The notes beneath the pieces were generated by a model that saw only the letters and a program-made list of their open reading frames with translations, was not told where the DNA came from and searched no databases. A DNA stretch of 23,524 nucleotides, taken from Alphaproteobacteria bacterium. GTDB taxonomy: Bacteria; Pseudomonadota; Alphaproteobacteria; Rs-D84. The first letter of the stretch is position 1; each line of letters opens with the position of its first letter. The translations under genes were made by a program, and so were the position numbers. Location: assembly GCA_017650505.1 (NCBI GenBank), contig JAGCET010000026.1, positions 1 to 23,524 on the forward strand. Reading direction: 5' to 3'. Positions 1-8,418 of this stretch are shown piece by piece.

Positions 1-580
1 CGGTTATTTTTTTGATATTCTTTACGCGACCCCAAACTTTTGTTCCGGTCGTTGTGTTATTTAATTCCATATCGAATTTATATTCTATCAATTTCTTGCC
101 CCCGTCAACCATAACATTCCGTTGTTGGATACGGCCGGTCAGGCTGTAATCATATGCCTTGACAGTACCATTGGGTTTTACCGTTGTTTTATCAACCAAT
201 GGTGAATTTGCCAATTCGCGCGACATTGCAATCGATGTATCGCAGTCTTCGCCAAATGCGCGTGTTGGTTCAACCTTGCCCGAATTTAACAATTCGTTTT
301 CAATGTATGAAGACAAGTCTTTTGTATTTATGCGTTGCGCGGTTTCATTTTTGATACCATAGAAATATATGTAATATGGTTTGCCATTGTTTTTGCCCGC
401 CAAAATTGGACGCGACAACAAATCGTTCACCATATCTTGGGCCGCGGCTTCAAAATCGTTATCCGACAGCGATGCCGATACAATTTCTTGGGATTCTGCA
501 TCACTAAGCACGCGCGTTTCGGTTGCGCAACCACACAACAATGTTGATATTGAACATGCAAAAATAAATATTTTTTTCAT
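1..580 (-). CDS. lpoB: LpoB-type penicillin-binding protein activator lipoprotein (C-terminal end cut by window)
   Basis: The frame reads from the ATG at 580 to the window edge, giving 193 codons without a stop. Residues 1-18 form a signal peptide with a lipobox ending in Cys (L-C-G-C), so a lipid-anchored envelope protein is expected. The body carries LpoB-family features: a DMVNDLL segment, an F-Y-G-I-K-N-E-T strand, and late on FDMELNNTTTGTKVWGRVK, which resembles the LpoB 'D..TG..VW...K.I.K' ending. LpoB proteins sit in the outer membrane and stimulate bifunctional PBPs (PBP1b in E. coli); here that role is inferred from family. A GGAG Shine-Dalgarno lies just before the start and overlaps the end of the YcfL-like gene upstream. 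Adjacency to YcfL- and COG3014-type lipoproteins strengthens the call. Confidence 0.8.
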   Translation of the reverse strand, partial: MKKIFIFACSISTLLCGCATETRVLSDAESQEIVSASLSDNDFEAAAQDMVNDLLSRPILAGKNNGKPYYIYFYGIKNETAQRINTKDLSSYIENELLNSGKVEPTRAFGEDCDTSIAMSRELANSPLVDKTTVKPNGTVKAYDYSLTGRIQQRNVMVDGGKKLIEYKFDMELNNTTTGTKVWGRVKNIKKIT

Positions 581-598
581 TTTTTACTCCTTGGGGGT

Positions 599-964
599 TT
601 ATTGTCTTATGGGACGGTTGGAAATGTAAACTTTATATGAATGGGCATTATTTGACGGCGAAACTATATGCCAATTAAATGGTATATTGCGACGAATATT
701 TGCCTGGACAGGGCGGTCCGTTGCCCCAGAATTTATTTGCGTACCTTCAACGTCGAACCATACAACGCGATAATATAATGTTGTATCTTCGTATGTTTCG
801 CCATTTATGCTGACACTGGTAAATCCGTCACTTGGGCGCACCACACTTTTTGCAGAAATTTCTTTGATATAATTTCCGTCTTCAATGATAATGTTTTCCG
901 GCGTGTAATTTTGGGCCGCGCACGCAGCCAAAATCGACGCCAATGCAAGTGATATTTTTTTCAT
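599..964 (-). CDS. YcfL-type (DUF1425) small lipoprotein
   Basis: 121 residues. The N-terminus is a short signal peptide ending in an L-A-A-C lipobox (Cys15), predicting a lipid anchor. The mature part contains the short beta-rich core typical of YcfL/DUF1425 proteins, with a Y-Y-R-V-V-W-F-D-V-E-G stretch (about residues 64-74) and an N-terminal-half pattern of alternating polar and hydrophobic strands. In E. coli, ycfL lies directly before lpoB, and the same order holds here: this gene ends 19 bases before the LpoB start. The biochemical function of the family is not established; a role with the LpoB/PBP system is inferred only from conserved neighbourhood. Confidence 0.7.
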   Translation of the reverse strand: MKKISLALASILAACAAQNYTPENIIIEDGNYIKEISAKSVVRPSDGFTSVSINGETYEDTTLYYRVVWFDVEGTQINSGATDRPVQANIRRNIPFNWHIVSPSNNAHSYKVYISNRPIRQ

Positions 965-985
965 TTTTTCTCCTTTGTGTTTCTG

Positions 986-2278
986 TTAGTTCAACCGACC
1001 AACACCAATGGACGGTGTCGCCCCGGCAGATGGCAATCGGATAAATACCGCGGCATTTTTTATTTCATTTGGAATTTCAACCGTGTATTTATCGTCCAAT
1101 ACCAATGTTCGCGTACGTGGCATATCGACACGCGCAACCTGAATTTCATGTGGCAACGCGGTCCACGAACGCAAATCCCATGGCTGATCGGAACTCATTA
1201 TCCCTATCATTGCATAAGTTCCCAAAAAATCCAACCACAGATTATTATTATTTTTGTGTGACATCTTGTTCGTCACAGACTTCGTCATTATCGCGGCCGC
1301 GACCTTGCCCGATTCAAACGCAATAGATTTTATTATGTTCGCATTACGGTATTTATTTATATCTGTTTTTACAATGGAATCCATATTTGCCAAAAATTCT
1401 GTATTTACCGATTTACCATCGGCCGTGACCCTTAGATTACTTAACGCGGGCGTTCCTGGGAAAATATCCGGCACACTAATGCGTATACCAAACACTTGCA
1501 ACACCGCCGGTGCCAATGCGCGGGGACGAATATCGCCAACCATTCCATTTTCAAAGAAAACCCATACAGAATCTTTATGCGATTTTATTGTATCTAAATC
1601 AGACACAACAAAATGATTGTTTGGTGCAAATGCTTTTACACGGCTAAAATCCAATGGCGCATTTCCCATATCGCCATTCAACGCATTGTAAATTGCACCA
1701 ATGTATGTTGTATACGGATTCACATAATCACGCATTGGTGCAACCGCATCGGGCGCAGAATCCATTTCCGAAATCGCCTGGCTGATTGCAAGATTTGTAT
1801 TCACGCCCGCCATATTTTTGTTTATTTTTTCTTGGGCCGCAGTAATTTCCGCATCATTATCTTGGACGTTTTCAGATTGGTACATATATGCACGATTAAA
1901 AAACATTCCTGCATCATTTGACGCGTCCAATATTTCACCAATGCCCTGATATGTGGCCATGGCTATTTTTTCATACTGTTTTATCCGATAACCCGAATCA
2001 TCGTCAAGCGTACCATTCAGAACATTGTTTGCCGTATCAAAGCACATTTTCCGTTCAGCCGCATCCCCAGACCACAAATATGCCGTTCCGCACTGTAATC
2101 CGCCAATGTACGGCGTATCGACCGGATTTGCCGAAACAGTTGCAACCGCCATAATATCGCCTGCAATTGCGTATTCACCATTATAAAAATCTTCGATAAA
2201 ATCATCATGCGCCACATCATATGTGGTACCACATGCGGCCAGACCGCACATTAGTATCAAACACAAAATATGGCGCAT
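986..2278 (-). CDS. COG3014-type lipoprotein, LpoB-cluster member
   Basis: 430 residues with a signal peptide and lipobox L-A-A-C (Cys16). The N-terminal half looks helical and TPR-like: a cysteine-containing G-L-Q-C-G-T-A-Y-L-W stretch, then repeated short helices. A conserved-looking segment Y-V-N-P-Y-T-T-Y-I-G-A-I-Y lies near the middle. The C-terminal third is basic and beta-rich, ending in a low-complexity tail. I match it to the COG3014 lipoprotein family, which in gammaproteobacteria and others sits beside YcfL and LpoB genes; that match is by memory of the neighbourhood and overall pattern, not by search. It starts 16 bases after the beta-barrel gene, with an AGGG Shine-Dalgarno overlapping that gene's stop, so it is co-transcribed. 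Function unknown; envelope-associated. Confidence 0.6.
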   Translation of the reverse strand: MRHILCLILMCGLAACGTTYDVAHDDFIEDFYNGEYAIAGDIMAVATVSANPVDTPYIGGLQCGTAYLWSGDAAERKMCFDTANNVLNGTLDDDSGYRIKQYEKIAMATYQGIGEILDASNDAGMFFNRAYMYQSENVQDNDAEITAAQEKINKNMAGVNTNLAISQAISEMDSAPDAVAPMRDYVNPYTTYIGAIYNALNGDMGNAPLDFSRVKAFAPNNHFVVSDLDTIKSHKDSVWVFFENGMVGDIRPRALAPAVLQVFGIRISVPDIFPGTPALSNLRVTADGKSVNTEFLANMDSIVKTDINKYRNANIIKSIAFESGKVAAAIMTKSVTNKMSHKNNNNLWLDFLGTYAMIGIMSSDQPWDLRSWTALPHEIQVARVDMPRTRTLVLDDKYTVEIPNEIKNAAVFIRLPSAGATPSIGVGRLN

Positions 2279-2293
2279 TGCTATTTGCCCTGA

Positions 2294-2866
2294 TTAGAAC
2301 GAAACACGCGCACCAACCGTTACTTCATGAGCATACGCCGATGCATCGAATCCGTCAAACGAATGGTCCCCAAGGTACGAAAAACGATATCCGGTGTCCA
2401 ACGAGAACATATTAGTTATACGCCATTCAACACCAACCATGCCACGAAAACCAATTGCGCCGGCATCATCATCGATACCACCACCCTTGATATTCATAAT
2501 GTCATAACCAACACCCAAACCGATGTACGGTGTGAACAAACTGTTTGTTTTGATGTCATAGTAGGCGTTCACAAACACAGACATATCATTTGCCTTAACA
2601 CCATCCAAAGATTTCAACTTTATCTGCGGATTCCAATTTGCCTCTAATTCGGCACGAAAGTCGTACAATTTAACACCGTACGCCAAACTTAGGCCATAGA
2701 AATTTTTGGTATCATACTTCTCTGACCTTGCGCCGGTTTCTTCCATTTTGAATTGTCCGGCAATGCCATCCGATGCCTTTAAAGACGCGTACTGACGCAG
2801 GTTCACCGCATTTGCGGCACCAATGACAGCAACAGTGGAAACAAGTGATACAAGTACTTTTTTCAT
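2294..2866 (-). CDS. Small outer-membrane beta-barrel protein
   Basis: 190 residues. A clear Sec signal peptide (M-K-K-V-L, then a hydrophobic core and A-N-A cleavage site near residue 20) is followed by alternating polar/hydrophobic strands: Y-G-L-S-L-A-Y-G-V-K-L, V-N-A-Y-Y-D-I, P-Y-I-G-L-G-V-G-Y, F-R-G-M-V-G-V-E-W. The last residue is Phe in V-G-A-R-V-S-F, the C-terminal aromatic signature recognised by the BAM machinery. This fits an 8-strand opacity/OmpA-transmembrane-like barrel. It is first in the minus-strand operon with the three lipoproteins, with a strong AAAGGAG site before the ATG. A link to PBP activation is only suggested by co-transcription. Confidence 0.75.
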   Translation of the reverse strand: MKKVLVSLVSTVAVIGAANAVNLRQYASLKASDGIAGQFKMEETGARSEKYDTKNFYGLSLAYGVKLYDFRAELEANWNPQIKLKSLDGVKANDMSVFVNAYYDIKTNSLFTPYIGLGVGYDIMNIKGGGIDDDAGAIGFRGMVGVEWRITNMFSLDTGYRFSYLGDHSFDGFDASAYAHEVTVGARVSF

Positions 2867-2906
2867 ATTTTCTCCTTTTGGTTTATCCCATACGGGTCAT
2901 TTTAAC

Positions 2907-2967
2907 GGTATAAGATTTTTATCTATGATGCAACGATTTTATTTTATGTCTTGCAAAATGATGTCAA
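2907..2967 (-). promoter_or_regulatory. Candidate promoters of the envelope operon
   Basis: In the gap between the divergent barrel gene and recF, the minus strand shows TTGACA (2962-2967) with TAAAAT 15 bases on (2941-2946), and a second pair TTGCAT (2928-2933) and TATACC (2907-2912), also 15 apart. Both spacers are shorter than the usual 16-18, so support is weak. No convincing promoter was seen for recF on the plus strand. Confidence 0.3.
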
Positions 2968-2989
2968 AATTTTTAACCTTTTGCCTGAT

Positions 2990-4057
2990 ATGATTCAAGA
3001 TTTAAGATTGACAGATTTCAGAAACCACAAAACATCACACCTGAATATTCGGGGGAAAAAAAACATTATCATAACCGGGCCAAATGGCGCCGGAAAAACC
3101 GCAATTATTGAAGCCGTATCTATGTTATCGGGCGAACGCGGAATGCGGGGCGCCCCAATGTGCGACATTGCGCGATTTGATGGGAACGGTGGTTTTTCCG
3201 TCTTTGCGACATTGGACAATGATGATGAAGTGTGTGTGTATTTTAATCAGAATGATTCCAACCGTCATGCGCGGGTGAATGGCGATGGTACGCCATTATC
3301 AGATTTGGCGAAACATATGCGCATTGTTTGGGTCACACCACGCGAAGACCGTATTTTTGTTGACAATGCAACCGACCGACGTGCTTTCTTTGACCGAATG
3401 GCCGCCGGATTCGATTCTGCACATTCGGGACGTGTTGCGCGACACAATAAATTGATGTCTGAACGGGCGGGGGCGTTAAAGACCGGCGCAAACAGCAAAT
3501 GGATTGACGCATTGGACGCACAAATTGCCGCGACCGCCGTCGCGATTGCCGCCGCACGTATTCAATATGCCGGGGAAGTAAATTATTTCTTGTCCGATGT
3601 GGCAACATCCGTGGACGGAATGGTCGAATCTATGATTATGAAAACAAATGCGGCAACGGCGGAAAGAAATTATTTGGACTACTTAAAATCGAACCGTTCA
3701 CTTACCAATGATAAAATGGTATTGGATGGTGTGAATAAATCGGACTTTGGGGTTTTTAATCACGCATTAAATTTGCCGGCGCACCTTACCAGTACGGGTC
3801 AACAGAAAACAACACTGTTAGATTTGGTTTTGGCACATGCAAAACTTATTCACACCAAAACAAATTCAACACCAATTGTATTGTTGGATGAAGCCGCCGC
3901 ACATTTGGATAACGATGCACGAAAACGGCTGTTTACCGAACTTGGCAACGCATCGGCCCAGGTATGGGCAACCGGTATCGACGACGCAATATTCAAAAAT
4001 GTTCCGAATGCAACATTTGTTGCTTGCGCAAACGGTGAAATAAGTAATATACTTTAA
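2990..4057 (+). CDS. recF: DNA replication/repair ATPase RecF
   Basis: RecF is an SMC-like ABC ATPase that helps RecO/RecR load RecA at gapped DNA. From the ATG at 2990 the protein has 355 residues, close to the family's 350-370, and begins M-I-Q-D-L-R-L-T-D-F-R-N-H, the standard RecF N-terminus; an in-frame TTG at 2951 would add 13 unrelated residues, so I reject it. Walker A is GPNGAGKT (residues 30-37). The ABC signature region reads S-T-G-Q-Q-K near the C-terminal third, followed by Walker B T-P-I-V-L-L-D-E and the D-loop A-A-H-L-D. There is no clear Shine-Dalgarno at either start. sspB follows after 18 bases, so the two are probably one operon. No dnaA or dnaN, the usual partners, is present here. 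Confidence 0.9.
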   Translation: MIQDLRLTDFRNHKTSHLNIRGKKNIIITGPNGAGKTAIIEAVSMLSGERGMRGAPMCDIARFDGNGGFSVFATLDNDDEVCVYFNQNDSNRHARVNGDGTPLSDLAKHMRIVWVTPREDRIFVDNATDRRAFFDRMAAGFDSAHSGRVARHNKLMSERAGALKTGANSKWIDALDAQIAATAVAIAAARIQYAGEVNYFLSDVATSVDGMVESMIMKTNAATAERNYLDYLKSNRSLTNDKMVLDGVNKSDFGVFNHALNLPAHLTSTGQQKTTLLDLVLAHAKLIHTKTNSTPIVLLDEAAAHLDNDARKRLFTELGNASAQVWATGIDDAIFKNVPNATFVACANGEISNIL

Positions 4058-4075
4058 TCATTCGGGGGTAGAATT

Positions 4076-4546
4076 ATGGCAAAGATAGATTACCAATCCT
4101 TACTTGACACCGCGTTAAAATCCGTTGTACGCGAAGCGTTGATACATGCTCAGATAAATGGTCTTGGGGATGGAATGCATTTTTTTATCACGTTTCGTAC
4201 GCATGATGCCGGGGTCGTTTTACCGGATTTCTTGCGCATACGGTATCCAGATATTATGACGATAGTATTACAATATTCATACAACAATCTGCATGTTTCA
4301 GACAAAGAATTTGGTGTACAATTGACCTTTGATGGTCGGCCGTTCTTTATTCGTGTACCGTTTTCTGCATTGGTTGAATTCAAAGACCCGTCGGTTGATT
4401 TCATGCTGTCATTTCACAACCGGCCGAATCGTGGGGCACCCGATAACGATATTGAATTACCATTGGACGGCACCGGTGATACTATTCCGGACAATGGCCG
4501 TGTTGTATCATTGGATGAATTTCGTCGCCGTCGGAAACAAAGTTAA
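4076..4546 (+). CDS. sspB: ClpXP adaptor SspB (alphaproteobacterial type)
   Basis: 156 residues. SspB binds the ssrA tag and other substrates and tethers them to ClpX for degradation. The N-terminal domain (about 1-110) has the SspB fold pattern with I-D-Y-Q-S-L-L at the start and the strand pair F-G-V-Q-L-T-F-D-G-R followed by I-R-V-P-F-S-A-L-V-E-F-K-D-P-S-V, matching alphaproteobacterial SspB. A poorly conserved acidic linker (about 120-140) leads to the C-terminal ClpX-binding tail V-V-S-L-D-E-F-R-R-R-R. A GGGGG Shine-Dalgarno precedes the ATG. It follows recF closely and ends at a bidirectional terminator shared with mreB. Confidence 0.88.
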   Translation: MAKIDYQSLLDTALKSVVREALIHAQINGLGDGMHFFITFRTHDAGVVLPDFLRIRYPDIMTIVLQYSYNNLHVSDKEFGVQLTFDGRPFFIRVPFSALVEFKDPSVDFMLSFHNRPNRGAPDNDIELPLDGTGDTIPDNGRVVSLDEFRRRRKQS

Positions 4547-4563
4547 AGTGTTTATGGTTGATT

Positions 4564-4596
4564 ATTATGGGCGCAGAATTGCGCCCATAATAGTTT

Positions 4597-4598
<2 letters not shown>
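4564..4598. terminator. Bidirectional terminator between sspB and mreB
   Basis: A perfect 12-bp stem (4564-4575 with 4580-4591) closes a GAAT loop. T-rich sequence follows on the plus side and A/T-rich sequence on the other, so it can stop both convergent transcripts. Confidence 0.85.
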
Positions 4599-5646
<1,048 letters not shown>

Positions 5647-5729
5647 TTATGCCCCCTTTGGGAAAAATTTTTTCACACCAACTATAAACATACATTTTTG
5701 AAAAATCAAGACCCCAAAAACCTTTTTAT

Positions 5730-5756
5730 TTGACTTTTAAAATATTTTGCTATTAT
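5730..5756 (+). promoter_or_regulatory. Candidate rnpA promoter with little or no leader
   Basis: TTGACT (5730-5735) and TATTAT (5751-5756), spacer 15; an alternative -10, TATTAA (5754-5759), gives spacer 18. Transcription would start at or next to the A of the rnpA ATG (5764), and no Shine-Dalgarno is seen, so the message may be leaderless. Confidence 0.4.
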
Positions 5757-5763
5757 TAAATGT

Positions 5764-6165
5764 ATGCGAGACACAATAAAAGACCATAAAGATTTTTTAA
5801 TGTCGCCCGATGACCCAACGGCGCGGTCGGAGTACTTTTTTGTTCGTGCCAAAGCGGCACGCTTTGCCGATAATCCGCGGGTTGGTTTTACGGTGACCAA
5901 GCGCACATTCAAATTGGCGGTTGACCGTAATCGGGCGAAGCGTCTTTTGCGCGATTGGGTTCGGCATTATTCAAAAATTCTGTCGGACAAATTTGATTAT
6001 GTCTTTATCGCCCGCCCCGGGATTTTGACTGCAACACGTCCGATGGGACGCACCGCCATGAAAAAGGCGTTGGCCTATATCTTGTGCAAATATGCACCAA
6101 GGCCCAAAAAGCCCAAACCAATAAAAAAGAAAGATAAAAAGCGTAAAAATGACAACCGGTCATAA
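5764..6165 (+). CDS. rnpA: Ribonuclease P protein component
   Basis: 133 residues. RnpA binds the RNase P RNA and assists 5' maturation of pre-tRNAs. The RNR signature is clear: V-D-R-N-R-A-K-R-L-L-R-D-W (about 57-69). The preceding strand R-V-G-F-T-V-T-K-R also fits. The C-terminus is a lysine-rich tail (P-K-K-P-K-P-I-K-K-K-D-K-K-R-K), longer than in many homologues. The start at 5764 keeps the typical opening helix (I-K-D-H-K-D-F-L), while the next Met (13) would lose it. rpmH, normally just upstream, is absent: mreB lies there divergently. The end overlaps the yidD start by 17 bases, indicating coupled translation. Confidence 0.9.
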   Translation: MRDTIKDHKDFLMSPDDPTARSEYFFVRAKAARFADNPRVGFTVTKRTFKLAVDRNRAKRLLRDWVRHYSKILSDKFDYVFIARPGILTATRPMGRTAMKKALAYILCKYAPRPKKPKPIKKKDKKRKNDNRS

Positions 6166-6385
6166 ATTTCCACGAAATATCGGAATCGGCCTTATATGGG
6201 TATATCAACACTTTATTTCCCCGGCATTTGGTGGTCGGGCCGCATGCAGGTTTACACCAACATGCAGTGAATATACAAAAATCGCAATTAAAAAATACGG
6301 ATTGTTTCGTGGAACGATTATGGGAATGCGCAGAATTCTGCGCTGTCGGCCGGGTGGCGAGTTCGGTTTTGACCCTGTGCCTTGA
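6149..6385 (+). CDS. yidD: Membrane protein insertion efficiency factor YidD
   Basis: 78 residues, the usual YidD size. YidD is a small inner-membrane-associated protein that assists YidC-dependent insertion. The family hallmark is present: Y-Q-H-F-I-S-P followed by C-R-F-T-P-T-C-S-E-Y (two conserved Cys), then G-M-R-R-I-L-R-C-R-P-G-G-E-F-G-F-D-P-V-P. It overlaps the 3' end of rnpA in another frame, the classical arrangement. yidC, which normally comes next, is missing; accB follows behind its own promoter. Confidence 0.93.
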   Translation: MTTGHKFPRNIGIGLIWVYQHFISPAFGGRAACRFTPTCSEYTKIAIKKYGLFRGTIMGMRRILRCRPGGEFGFDPVP

Positions 6386-6409
6386 CAAGTTGTGGTTTTA
6401 TGTTAAAAT
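6382..6409 (+). promoter_or_regulatory. accBC promoter
   Basis: TTGACA (6382-6387), 16-base spacer, TAAAAT (6404-6409). The -35 box overlaps the yidD stop codon. The start would fall about 30 bases before the accB ATG, leaving room for its AAAGGA ribosome binding site (6436-6441). Confidence 0.6.
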
Positions 6410-6447
6410 TCGAATGATATAAAGGTAATTTTACAAAAGGATAAGAT

Positions 6448-6894
6448 ATGTCATTTCGTGCAACCGTAGAGTCTATGTCAAAAATTATGGACGATATGGG
6501 GATTACAGAACTTGATTTAGAACGCCAATTTTTGTTTGGCGTGTATCGCAAACATATTCATCTGTCGAAGCAAACTGGGACAACCGTTGCAATGCCGGCA
6601 TTGCCGACTTCGGATACCGCGAAACACACAACCAGTGAGCCGGCCGATGCAACCACGTCGGGATATGCGTTGAAATCGCCGATGGTTGGTGTGGCTTACC
6701 TTGCCCCGGAACCGGGCGCGAAGCCGTTTACCAAGGTTGGTGCCCAGATAAAGGCCGGAGATACGGTGATTTTGGTCGAAGCGATGAAAACATTTAATCC
6801 GATTAAATCTGATAAAGATGGCATCGTCAAAGAAATCTTGGTCACTGATGGCGCGGCCGTTGAATTTGACCAACCACTTATTATTATCGAGTAG
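6448..6894 (+). CDS. accB: Biotin carboxyl carrier protein of acetyl-CoA carboxylase
   Basis: 148 residues. AccB carries the biotin that shuttles CO2 from biotin carboxylase to carboxyltransferase in the first step of fatty-acid synthesis. An N-terminal helical region (1-45) leads to an Ala/Thr/Pro-rich flexible linker (about 46-72) and the biotinyl domain (about 74-148). The biotinylation motif E-A-M-K-T-F-N places the modified lysine at Lys124, and K-S-P-M-V-G near 76-81 is the conserved domain opening. The AAAGGA site seven bases upstream supports this start. accC begins five bases after the stop. Confidence 0.95.
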   Translation: MSFRATVESMSKIMDDMGITELDLERQFLFGVYRKHIHLSKQTGTTVAMPALPTSDTAKHTTSEPADATTSGYALKSPMVGVAYLAPEPGAKPFTKVGAQIKAGDTVILVEAMKTFNPIKSDKDGIVKEILVTDGAAVEFDQPLIIIE

Positions 6895-6899
6895 AAATT

Positions 6900-8252
6900 A
6901 TGCCAAAAATTAAAAAAGTTTTGATTGCCAATCGTGGCGAAATTGCGTTGCGAATTATTCGAGCGTGTCGCGATATGGGAATTCGTACCGTTGCGGTGTA
7001 TTCCACCATTGACCGTGATGCGATGCACGTGCAATTGGCGGATGAATCTGTATGTATTGGGCCGGGGCCATCACGTGATTCTTACCTTAATGAATCGGCG
7101 ATATTGACGGCGGCGTTGTTGACCAATGCAGACGCGATTCACCCGGGATATGGATTTTTATCTGAACGTGCGGACTTTGTGCAAAAGGTCGAACAACACG
7201 GCCTTATATGGATTGGGCCGGATGCCGCGATGATAAATAAAATGGGCGACAAGGTAAATGCCAAAAGAACCGCAATTGAATGTGGCTTGCCGGTTGTGCC
7301 TGGTTCGGATGGTGCGGTTGACACATTAGAAGACGCGTTAAAATGGGCCGAAAAAATCGGTTATCCGGTGATGTTAAAGGCCGCGGCGGGTGGGGGCGGC
7401 CGTGGAATGCGTCCGGTAATGTCGGCCGACCAAATGGCCGAAGCGTTCGAAGTTACTAAGAACGAGGCCCGCAGTGGATTTGGTGATGATACGTTATATA
7501 TGGAAAAATTATTGTTGCACCCACGTCATATTGAATTTCAGGTCTTGGGCGATAAGCACGGCAATGTCGTAATATTTGGTGAACGCGATTGTTCTTTGCA
7601 ACGCAAAAACCAAAAGGTTATGGAAGAGTGCCCGGCCGCGGCATTGACGCAGAAACAGCGCGACGATATGATTGAAATATGTAAAACGGCTGCGAAAAAG
7701 ATGGGCTATACAAATGCCGGCACGTTCGAGTTTATGTACGAAGGTGGCGAATTTTATTTCTTGGAAATGAATACCAGACTTCAGGTTGAACATCCGGTCA
7801 CCGAAATGGTGTACGGCGTCGATTTGGTGCGCGAGCAAATCCGTGTCGCCGCTGGCGAGAAGTTAGGATATACCCAGGCGAACGTTATCCCACACGGTCA
7901 TGCGATTGAATTCAGAATAAATGCCGAAGACCCCGAAACATTTGTTCCGAACCCGGGCAAGATTACGTTGTATGCGCCTTCGGGCGGTCTTGGTGTGCGC
8001 GTAGACAGTGCGGTTTATACCGGATATACCATTCCACCAACGTATGATTCAATGATTGCAAAACTGATTGTGCACGCACAATCACGGTCTGCGTGCATTA
8101 TGCGTGCGGAACGCGCATTGGACGAATTTGTTATCGAAGGTGTCAAAACTACGATTCCGTTGCAGAAAAAACTTTTGACCAATCGTGATGTTCGAACCTT
8201 AAATTTTGATAATCATTGGTTGGAAGAATATTTGAAAAAATCGAAAAAGTAA
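6900..8252 (+). CDS. accC: Biotin carboxylase subunit of acetyl-CoA carboxylase
   Basis: 450 residues, matching AccC (about 449). It carboxylates AccB-linked biotin with ATP and bicarbonate. Seen motifs: N-terminal K-V-L-I-A-N-R-G-E-I-A; H-P-G-Y-G-F-L-S-E; the ATP-grasp glycine loop A-A-A-G-G-G-G-R-G-M (161-170); H-P-R-H-I-E-F-Q-V; R-D-C-S-L-Q-R-K-N-Q-K with E-E-C-P-A; and the active-site stretch E-M-N-T-R-L-Q-V-E-H-P-V-T-E. The C-terminal lid R-I-N-A-E-D-P is also normal. It forms an operon with accB. No terminator is visible before the tRNA-Thr promoter. Confidence 0.97.
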   Translation: MPKIKKVLIANRGEIALRIIRACRDMGIRTVAVYSTIDRDAMHVQLADESVCIGPGPSRDSYLNESAILTAALLTNADAIHPGYGFLSERADFVQKVEQHGLIWIGPDAAMINKMGDKVNAKRTAIECGLPVVPGSDGAVDTLEDALKWAEKIGYPVMLKAAAGGGGRGMRPVMSADQMAEAFEVTKNEARSGFGDDTLYMEKLLLHPRHIEFQVLGDKHGNVVIFGERDCSLQRKNQKVMEECPAAALTQKQRDDMIEICKTAAKKMGYTNAGTFEFMYEGGEFYFLEMNTRLQVEHPVTEMVYGVDLVREQIRVAAGEKLGYTQANVIPHGHAIEFRINAEDPETFVPNPGKITLYAPSGGLGVRVDSAVYTGYTIPPTYDSMIAKLIVHAQSRSACIMRAERALDEFVIEGVKTTIPLQKKLLTNRDVRTLNFDNHWLEEYLKKSKK

Positions 8253-8267
8253 TTCGTATAAAAACAC

Positions 8268-8296
8268 TTGAAAAGCCGAAGTTTCTTGTGTATGGT
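8268..8296 (+). promoter_or_regulatory. tRNA-Thr promoter
   Basis: TTGAAA (8268-8273), 17-base spacer, TATGGT (8291-8296). The predicted start falls a few bases before the mature tRNA 5' end at 8307. Confidence 0.5.
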
Positions 8297-8306
8297 GTGT
8301 GACGTT

Positions 8307-8382
8307 GCCGGTGTAGCTCAGTTGGTAGAGCATCTCATTCGTAATGAGGGGGTCGTAAGTTCGAGTCTTATCACCGGCACCA
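8307..8382 (+). tRNA. tRNA-Thr (anticodon CGU)
   Basis: 76 bases including an encoded CCA. Acceptor GCCGGTG pairs perfectly with CACCGGC; the D arm is GCTC/GAGC; the anticodon stem TCTCA/TGAGG holds loop TTCGTAA, giving anticodon CGT; the T arm is GTAAG-TTCGAGT-CTTAT; discriminator A. All canonical positions, including T8, are present. It decodes ACG. A hairpin terminator follows ten bases downstream. Confidence 0.95.
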
Positions 8383-8391
8383 CGAATTTTG

Positions 8392-8417
8392 AAACCCGTC
8401 CGAATGGACGGGTTTAT
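8392..8417. terminator. Terminator after tRNA-Thr
   Basis: Perfect 10-bp stem AAACCCGTCC/GGACGGGTTT (8392-8401 and 8406-8415) with loop GAAT, then TATTCT. The convergent gene at 8419 ends right beside it, so it probably serves both strands. Confidence 0.75.
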
Positions 8418-8418
8418 T

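Noticed and set aside
2951..2989. TTG start for RecF 13 codons upstream
   Set aside because: The added residues do not fit the family's N-terminus, which begins exactly at the ATG at 2990.
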